Assembly (NCBI RefSeq): GCF_000003815.2
Contig: NC_049986.1
Coordinates: forward strand, 4,417,872-4,472,812
Length of the DNA stretch: 54,941 nucleotides
Source: Branchiostoma floridae
Lineage: Eukaryota; Chordata; Leptocardii; Amphioxiformes; Branchiostomatidae
Direction of reading: 5' to 3'
Below, piece after piece: positions 15,001-24,000 of the stretch. The position numbers and the translations under genes were made by a program. Position 1 is the stretch's first letter. Every line of letters begins with the position of its first letter. The notes under the pieces are model-generated. The model saw nothing but the letters and a program-made list of their open reading frames with translations. It had not been told where the DNA came from and searched no databases.

Positions 15001-18000
15001 GCTTCATATTGCACATTGAATGCCATGTTCCTGTACTGACTTGCATTTCTCTGTTAGCAGACAGGATCTTGGCTCCACACTCCACTGATCCATAGTTATG
15101 TCTGCCCTTCTGGGTCTTCAGGCCCTGAGTCGACACTTTGGATTGTCCTGACTGACCTGAGATGAGAGCAAGTACATCGTACTGTAAATGCAGAAACATC
15201 GTAGTATCATACTAACACTTGTAACAGGTTTAACTATTAATTACAGTCCCAATCTTTGAACATTGAATACAGATTTATCAAATGTCCAGCCAAGTCATGC
15301 AATCCAGCCTGCTGCTATATGTGACTCATATTTAGAAAAATTATGAGTTTTGAAAAGGTACATGTACCTGACGGATAAAGGTTCAGGCTGGTTATAATAT
15401 TATGTTATTTGATACAGGCCACTAACCATTGGAATTCTGCTTTTTTTCCCTCTCTTCTTGTTCTAGCATTCTTTTCTTCCACTCATCAAATGATGGCATG
15501 TCATCATCTTCCTTGTGTGCAACCAAATCTTCCTCCTCAGCACTATCCTTTGTACCAGTCTCTGCTGTCTTCTGCTTGTCAGCAATATCCTCTGTACCAG
15601 TCACTGCTGTTTCCTGCTTGTCAGCACTATCCTCTGTATCAGAAATTGCTGTCTTCTGCTCTTCAATACTATCCTCTGTATCAGTCACTGTTGTCCCTTG
15701 CTTATCAGCAATATCCCCTGTACCAGTCACTGCTGTCCCCTCTTTTGCAACACTATCCTCTGCACCAGTCACTGCTGTCTTCTCCTCTTCAACACTATCC
15801 TCTGTACCAGTCACTGCTATCCCCTGTTTCACAGCACTATCTTCTATGTCAGTCTCTGCTGTCTCCTCTGTGTCAGCATTAATCTCTGTACCAGTCACTG
15901 CTGTCCCCTCTTTTGCAGCACTATCTTCTGTACCAATCACTGCTGAATTCTGCTCTTCACACTGTCCCCTGTACCAGTCACTGCTGTTTCCTGCTCCTGT
16001 ATGTCCAGAATCTCATCTCCAGCCATCTCTCCATCTAATTTAGGAATGACATCATCCCCTATGGTTTTTGATTTTGTCCTGTCAGCATCAGCACTGATCT
16101 CTGTTACTGTAAGAGGCTGGACCATTACAGCAGGTTCTTCGTTAGATTCAACAGCATCCTAGGACACACAAAAAGAATTATTTTGATTCCATTATTTGGA
16201 TGACATCCATGCGCACATCAATTTTCCAATACCCCCCACCCACACTGACCACTTAGATTTCATAATGCAAAACAATTTTTTTCCCACATACATTTGCATC
16301 AGTTTTGCAGTTGCCAGGGGTTGTCATCCATATAATCAAATCTGCACAGCCTTACTTGCAGGATAACCAAGAAACATGTACTAGTACAAAACAGAGAAAA
16401 TCAGAAAACAGTGGCTTGTCCAACAGTATGCCTTGTAGTTGTACATACTTGAGTCTGAGAATCCTTCAGTGGTGAGATGTCAGGTTTGACTGAGCCTCCT
16501 GTCTGCTTCAGTCGAGTGGTGGGGACTGGTTTATCTGTGTGCTGGGGTACATGCTCAGTCTGCTGGTCCTTAGGTAGGTCCTTCTCTACAGCTGGGCTAC
16601 AATCAAGATTGAAAGGAAAGACAAATTTCAAATGTATAAGTCTACAATACTATGCTACACCTCAATAGCCTGGGTACCATTCGGATAGTATTTCGCTCCT
16701 ATGTTTGCTTCTGCTATCCGTCTGGAGACATGCACATTCAAACCTTTTGGTGGTTACGTCATTTAATGAGCGAATTAAGGAATACGTTTCTTAAACGATC
16801 GTTCGATGAGAATGGGTTATCTCGCAAGTGGACAGAGGGCTTGTCCGGTGTTGGAATGCCTGTTCGAACAATCAAGTTCCATTCCATAATTCGCTCAAGT
16901 GTAGGGACCAATCAGTGCCTGCATCCAAAATTTGGACGATTCCAGACATTAACCTGGTCTAGGATCCCAGACGGAACAGCAGAGAAGCGATATACAGTAT
17001 AGTATATAATGAATGTCAGCGCTAGAAGCGACTGTATACAGTATATAATGAACACTGCAGCAAACTACTTTCCAGATGGTACCCATGGCCAGGCTAACAC
17101 CTCAAGGTATGAGACAAAGAAGAATTTCTGCTCCCGAAGGGGCAAAGCGGATAAGTCGGACAAAGTGAGTCCTACTACGCTAAATATACCATCATTTCTG
17201 ATCCACTTGTTTTACAGATGTCTGCCATGGACCTGTTCTCTCTCACTGTTTGAAAGTCACACTGTATGCTGACTGATGAGTGACTGAATTTGGCGATGTC
17301 ATATAAAAAAAAAAATCAAGCTGGCTTTCTTTATATCTTATCATTATGGAAAGGATATACACAATCCTTCTCCTCCTGCCCTATCATCATGTGCATTCTG
17401 CTGAATGTGACTGTGATGAAGAAACCCACCTTGGCAATGCTGATTCTGCAGATTCTTCAACTTTTTGTGAATCCACTGGCTGGTCTGTGCTCACCTTTCC
17501 TTCATCCTCTGTCAGAGCCCTATAATGGTACCAAACATAAAGTTGCTAATTTCTCTTTTCTCTTACTTTCTAATGTTATAGTCCGGCGGCATAGCTGAAA
17601 AAATCATGCTAATTGTGCACTTTTGTCTAAAAGCACCAAATTTGGCACACACATAGTCAAACATGTTCTAAGCAAATCTAGATATGGAGGCATCTCAATT
17701 TCAGCCCAGGAGCACTTTAGCAGCACTTTGAATTTAGAGCCCCGGGAAATGGAATACCCATTTTGGAGATTTTTTAGGGGGAGGGGCAAAAAACTAAACA
17801 TCGTTGTTTCTTCTTTAAAATTCATAGGTTGGTAGAACTAGTCACTACAACCTCCGAAATATGTTTCCTTTTTCAATATTCAGCTTTGATAGAAAATTAT
17901 TAGCCCTAAAATCGGATTTTTTTGGAGATTTTTTTATCAAAAATATATACTTTACTTTCCAATATCATGCATTTATTCACATTACCTATAGGGCCTTGCC

Positions 18001-21000
18001 TGATGATTTAGTCTTACTGTGGGTATCATACGCTGCATATCAAACTTTAAATGATCGAAATTCGTCAATGAAATCTGGAGATATGAATGTGTGAAGGATG
18101 ACATGTCTGCCAGCTTGTATTGACAATATCGTTGCTAGGGCCGTTGCTAAGGCTGTTGCTAGGGAGGTTTCAGATTGTACTCCACAACAAAACTGATACA
18201 CAGAACGAACTTTTCTGCAGTATTTTGCTCTGAATACAACAGTAAAAGTATAAGGAATAGTCTAAAAATGTTCAACGTTTAGCAGATGCAGAAATATGTT
18301 TTTTATACGTTGTTTCTATCAGAATCATTAGCAAAACCGTTGCTAAGGCCGTTGCTAAGGGGGTACTCAGTCATGTTTCAAGCAAAGACCAGCAGAGAGT
18401 CAAGTTCTCTGACACGTTATTTTGCTCCTGTCATATTGTAAATCACGCATAACTGTGAAAAATATCATAATTGATTGGAAAGGTTAATTTGGGCTCTACA
18501 TGGGGGATATGGCGATACCTGAAAAGGAATTACCTTGATTTTGCACATTTTTATTTTAATTTTTGCTTATTTAGTACATACCTTACTAAATCACTGCATA
18601 TATCTAGTATATATGTCGTACACAATTATAAGGCTCTCCACGGGGGTTACCAGGACTCCACATAAGTGACACCGATTAATACCCAGGACACATGGATGCA
18701 GGATTACGTCATGGATATTGAAAATTTATATCTAGAAACAAGACCATAACAAAGGTCAAGAACAAGGCTATGGAATGAATGCAATTTTGTACGTTTGTTG
18801 ATCAGGTTCTCTGACACATAAATTTGCTCATGTCATCCTGATAGAAACGTGAGTATCTTGTTGACTTTTGTATAGATGGGTGCCTTCAAAAAATGGAATT
18901 GCACAGGAAAACCAAGCAAACTATGCTAAGGTCGGAAGGTTGGGGTCTGTCAAATTAGGTCATTCTTTGTATGTGTGACAATAGTTAGATATGTAAAACT
19001 TTGAACAGCCATATGATTAAAACTGAAAATTACTGAAATTGCAATGGCTACCCTCATAGATTTGATGAAGATACTCTGATGAAGATACGAACGTAAGGTT
19101 AAACATTGTATTTACACATAGGAAATGGGCTCCCTACTTTTCCGGACCAAAAAGTGAGGATGAGGCATTGAATTTAAGAGGATGTACTAGGAGATTACTT
19201 GAACCACTAAACGTAGACTTTTAATCTCTTGAAAGTTTAGTCATTTTTTAAGGCGCATTACCTCCCATGCTCCCTCAGCACATTGGAGGTAATGCACCCG
19301 GTGGATGGTGTTGCTGGAGAGAAGAATAATCAATCGCCGTATCAGGATTCTCAATGTGTTTTTAGGGGGGGGGGCATAATAAGTCAGAACTTAAACTTTA
19401 ACTGCTGCTAACAATAGCCATTGTCTGAGAGCGATGTGCTGAGATAGACAATAGTCTTTCTGAAGTACAAAAGACCCGTGAATAGTTCCATCATGTTGGT
19501 ACGCGTACGTCACTGGATGAAGATACTTTTTTCACAACCTTTATTTTATTTTTACCGATGTTTCGGTGACCGTCAGCGCCATCCTCAGGGCAATTCTGAC
19601 TGGTGCACAGTGTAGTGCAGCTATGGGTATTGCTGCTAACAGATGCAAATACATCAGTGGAAACAAAGCAAGGGCTGTGAAAAAATAGTCTCATAACTAT
19701 TCAAGTACAAAATATGTTTGATAAGGGCATCCTCACAGAGAAACAAAGGCGTCCACTATGCTTTACTTTTGAACAGTTGTCTTTAGCCATTCACAGCTCA
19801 AAGCTCCATTTGCTACGAGTAGTATAAGCCAGGATCTAAGCCTGTGTACCGTCTGATTTCTACCGGGGCTCCTTGCACTCGCAGCTAGCCGGCATCTTAC
19901 AAAACAGTCTTCTTTGTAGCTGCTAGATAAGCAATTGGCTTTCGTAGTTATGGACTGATTTATGAAATTCTTTTCATTAAAATACAAAGAGCAGGTGACT
20001 TTTTTCGAACTGACACGTCGCTGAAATGCTTAATCACAAGGGAGACAATGGCAAGTATGGTTTGAATTGTTTTGTCCACATTTACAATTGCCATCAGGGT
20101 TGGTCAGCTTTGTGCCATTCTCCAAATTGTGCTTTAGACCATCAAGTTCGGGAATCATTCACTACCAAAAATGATTTGAATTATTGAATTGAATTAGGAC
20201 AGTACAGCAGTTACTGTGCTGATTTTGTCTCTGCCAGCATTTTGACTTCACAGACCCTTGGGCAGGTAAGGACATTTGCGACCATATTGTAGCATCGATG
20301 AAGTGTTCGCTTGTCGTCTAGCTTACGGTAACAGGGAAACAGCAAGGACAGAAGGTGAAGAGAGACAATTGATTTTCATGAATTAGCAGGAAAGACGCCT
20401 AGGTAAAAATGTACTCCCATCTAATAGATGTCGCAAAATAACGTCATCACTAAAAAAAAATTTATAGCTTGCACTATTCGGCTAGGATTTTGCGGGTGTG
20501 AAAGACACAGACGGACAACCTGGCCCTGCTGGTCACCACAGACAACACACAGCCAGGCCAACATAACCCTGATACTGAACACCATACACACATAAACAGG
20601 CCAGGTTCGTTAACAAACTCAATCTATATTAAATAACTGGTCAAATCATAATTGACACTCAAACACACAGAAAACAACACAACCGACATAAACCATAATT
20701 ACGTCACAGAGTATGTTACCTACGGTCACTCGTTATTGTTGATGCCTGTCAAGTGTTAATTTTCTTATTGGTCTAAACTCCGGTCAACTGATTTTTTTTC
20801 AGGTCAGTTTTCCCCGTTTTTACCGGTACGATGTACCATACCCATTACTGCCAAGTAGTGTCTGTACCCTTATATAAGTGCCAACACCCCCACAGTATTG
20901 TTAATACCCCCAGTAATGTCAGTTCTCACTGTAGTGTCCATATACCCACAGTAGTGTCTGATCTGTACCCTCAGTAGTGTCCTTACTCCCTGAAGTGTCC

Positions 21001-24000
21001 GATTTGTACACCCAGTAGTGTCCATACCCCCTGTAATGCCCATTGATTCTGTAGTGTCCGTTCCCCCAGTAGTGTCCTTAGCCCCTGTAGTGTCTGATGT
21101 GTACCCCAGTAGTGTCCTTATCCCCTTTAGTGTCTGATCTGTATACATGTCCCCCAGTAGTGTCCGTACCTACTGTAATGCCCATTAATTCTATAGTGTC
21201 CGTTCCCTCAGTAGTGTCCTTAGCCCCTGTAGTGTCTGANNNNNNNNNNNNNNNNNNNNNNNNNNNNNNNNNNNNNNNNNNNNNNNNNNNNNNNNNNNNN
21301 NNNNNNNNNNNNNNNNNNNNNNNNNNNNNNNNNNNNNNNCTGTACCCAAGTAGTGTCCGTACCTACTGTAATGCCATTCTGTAGTGTCCATTCCGCCTGT
21401 AGTGTCTGTACCCCCCGTTTTGTCCGGTCTCCCAGTAGTGTCCATACCTCCTGCACTGTCTGATTTGTAGCCCCGTTTTGTGTGAGTTGTATGTCTTCTC
21501 GTATTATTTTACCCGCCCAAGAACAATACCAACATCCCAATAAATCCGACATTGAATTTTTTTTCCAAATCTACCCTCCGTGCAACAATGGACTCTTCCA
21601 TATATACCCCCCCCCCCCATACTCAATGACTCTTTCAAGTTACTCCTCTCTAATCCATAATGTGATAGCTGCATCCACACTGAATTTCAGGTCATTTGGT
21701 TTAAATACAAGGCACAGGAGCTCAAAATATACATTTTTGGTCTAAAAATGGCAAAAAATCACAAAATTAACCATTATAAAGTAGTGTAAGCAAAAGGAAT
21801 GAATAAAGTCCTGTTTATATATGTAAACGGCATTCCGACACCAAATTTCAAGTCATTTGGTCTAATTACCAGGGAACAGGAGCCAAAAATGTACATTTTT
21901 GTCTAAAAATGGCATAAAATCCCAATATCAACCATTTTTAATTAAAGTATGCATAAAGCATGAATGCATTCCTGTGACCATATGTTATAGGCACGTCCAT
22001 GCCAAATTTCATGTCATTTGGATTGAAAACCTGGGCACAGAATTTGGTTTCATACAAAGGCACAGGAGCCAATAATATACATTTTTAGTCTAAAAAGAGC
22101 AAAAAATCCCCAAATTCAACAATTTTAGCAATGTCTACCACAACACAGAACGACATACTGTCTGCACTTGGCCTACACTACCTTCATACCAAATTTCAGG
22201 TCATTTGGTCGTAATACAAGGGCATAGGAGCCCAAAATATGCATTTTTTGGTCAAAAATTGCCAAAAATCCCAAAATAACACTTTTTTGAAGTTATATAT
22301 GAAAAAAGTGTTGATGGTATTCTGAGAACATATGTCCAATGCATCTCTATACCAAATTTCTGGTCAATAGGTTTTCATATAAGGACATAGGAGCCAAAAA
22401 TATACATTTTTAGTCAAAAATAGCCAAATATACCAAAATATCTCATTATTGAAGTGTCGTATGCAAAAAGTGTTGATGACATCCTAAGGGCATATGTTCA
22501 ATGCACGTCTGTGCCGAATTTCAGATCAGTAGGTTGTAATACCAGGGCACTAAAGCCCAAAATATACATTTTTGGTCTAAAAATGCCCAAAAAGTGCCAT
22601 AAAATCAATTCTGGGCAGAACTTGAGATGCCTCCATATCTATTTCTGTTTAGAATACATTAAGCTGCATGTGTGCCAAATTTGGTGCTTTTAGACAAATT
22701 TGCACAATTTTTCAGCTATGCCGCTGGACTATTAAGGCTTTACCTACTTTAATATCTTTGGCATTTTACAGGTGATTTGTAAAATTTGATATTCAATAAC
22801 ATCAGATATTGTGTATTTTGTATTAGAATAATACTGTGCAGTTATTACTGAATGTAAGATTCAGGAAGTGTTGATATTTGCTGACACAATCACTTCAAAT
22901 CCAGTCAAAAACTGCGTTGACTTCTATTTCTAACACAGGGCTCAAAATACTTCTTTCTGCATACCTGCACCGGTGCAGGTAACATTGAAAATTACCTGCA
23001 CCAGACAAATTTTACCTGCACTACTCTGAATTTAGGAAGTATGGATCATACTAAAATTGTTCAGGAACCATTGCTATTTTTTCTTTTACCTTATAGGTGG
23101 TAACAGTCAATGCAGCTAACAACAATCCATATACACCTACATCATAGGACATTTATGTATAAACCCCACTATATGGACCAGTGTAGGCTAGGTGCAGGTA
23201 AAGACCAGAAATACTTGCACCGGTCCAATTTTACCTGCACTATCCTGCATATGCAGGTGGAATTTCGAGCCCTGTAACACCGAGTGTCCCATGGCCTAAC
23301 CTACCTGGGAGAGTCTTCAGGCTCCTGATGCTTCTGTGTTTTTTCTGTGCCTTCATTAGAAGAGGAGGATTTGGTTGTGGGATAACTGATTCCAGGCTCC
23401 CCACCTGTGGTCATGTCCACCAGGTACACGGGACAGTCCTGTGGAATAAACATCAATTCACAACTAACCTTTGAACAGACAGCTCATACAAGGTGAAGCG
23501 CGATGCTTTTTCAAGTCATGTAGGCTTGGATCCCCTATGACTTCTTTCAGATTTTGAAAGAGAACGACTTAAAAGATGTTGACAGACAGTGATGACTTAG
23601 GTATGTAGATATATGTGATGATTTACACAATTATATTACACAATCATATGCTAATTATGCAAATAAGAATCTAATTTTCATAATCAATAAAGAAAGTTTA
23701 TAAAATTGCTGCATTCTATGATAGAACTCTCAACCATGTGGCATGTGTAATTGAGAAAGATGTCAATTATGCAAAGGAAGATCTGATTTGCATAAATAAT
23801 AGGAAGATACATTGTAGAATAAACAAAAGGGACAAGGGCAGACGTAACCTGCGATTTTATGGAAACAGGACTTTAACTTGGTGTTTTACAGGGTATGTTG
23901 TCTCATAGACCTCTCACCAATGGCAGCATTGAATAACATTGAAGATTTCTATTTTGGTGAAGGTATGGCTTTGTTGAACTCAGACTTCAGTTCTCCACAT

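Larger units (their letters stand above)
17579..22731. mobile_element. 5.15-kb element with ~130-bp terminal inverted repeats
   Basis: TAGTCCGGCGGCATAGCTG at the left and its complement at the right begin arms that match for about 130 bases (shared AAAAGCACCAAATTTGGCAC and AGATATGGAGGCATCTCAA). Inside are GTTGCTAAGGCCGTTGCTA repeats (about 18120-18360), unique AT-rich DNA, a minisatellite, an assembly gap and a ~161-bp tandem array. No transposase frame was seen, so it is a non-autonomous element or two inverted MITE copies around a satellite region. Confidence 0.7.
16597..23304. other. SUCO intron 3 (6.7 kb), packed with repeats
   Basis: Contains a MITE (16666-17096), a 5.15-kb terminal-repeat element with satellites and an assembly gap (17579-22731), and a 338-bp MITE (22936-23274). 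No exon-like frame fits the gene's phase here. Confidence 0.7.

Noticed and set aside
15409-16043. Long plus-strand reading frames of 140-200 residues over the SUCO repeat exon
   Set aside because: They are the complement of the 42-bp coding minisatellite; Cys/Leu/Ser-rich repeats without domain, and the minus strand is supported by family motifs and splice phases.
20870-21552. Thr/Gly/Asp-rich frames (TTGGTDTTG pattern) across the minisatellite
   Set aside because: Open only because the repeat lacks stops; they run through the N gap and have no neighbouring exon.
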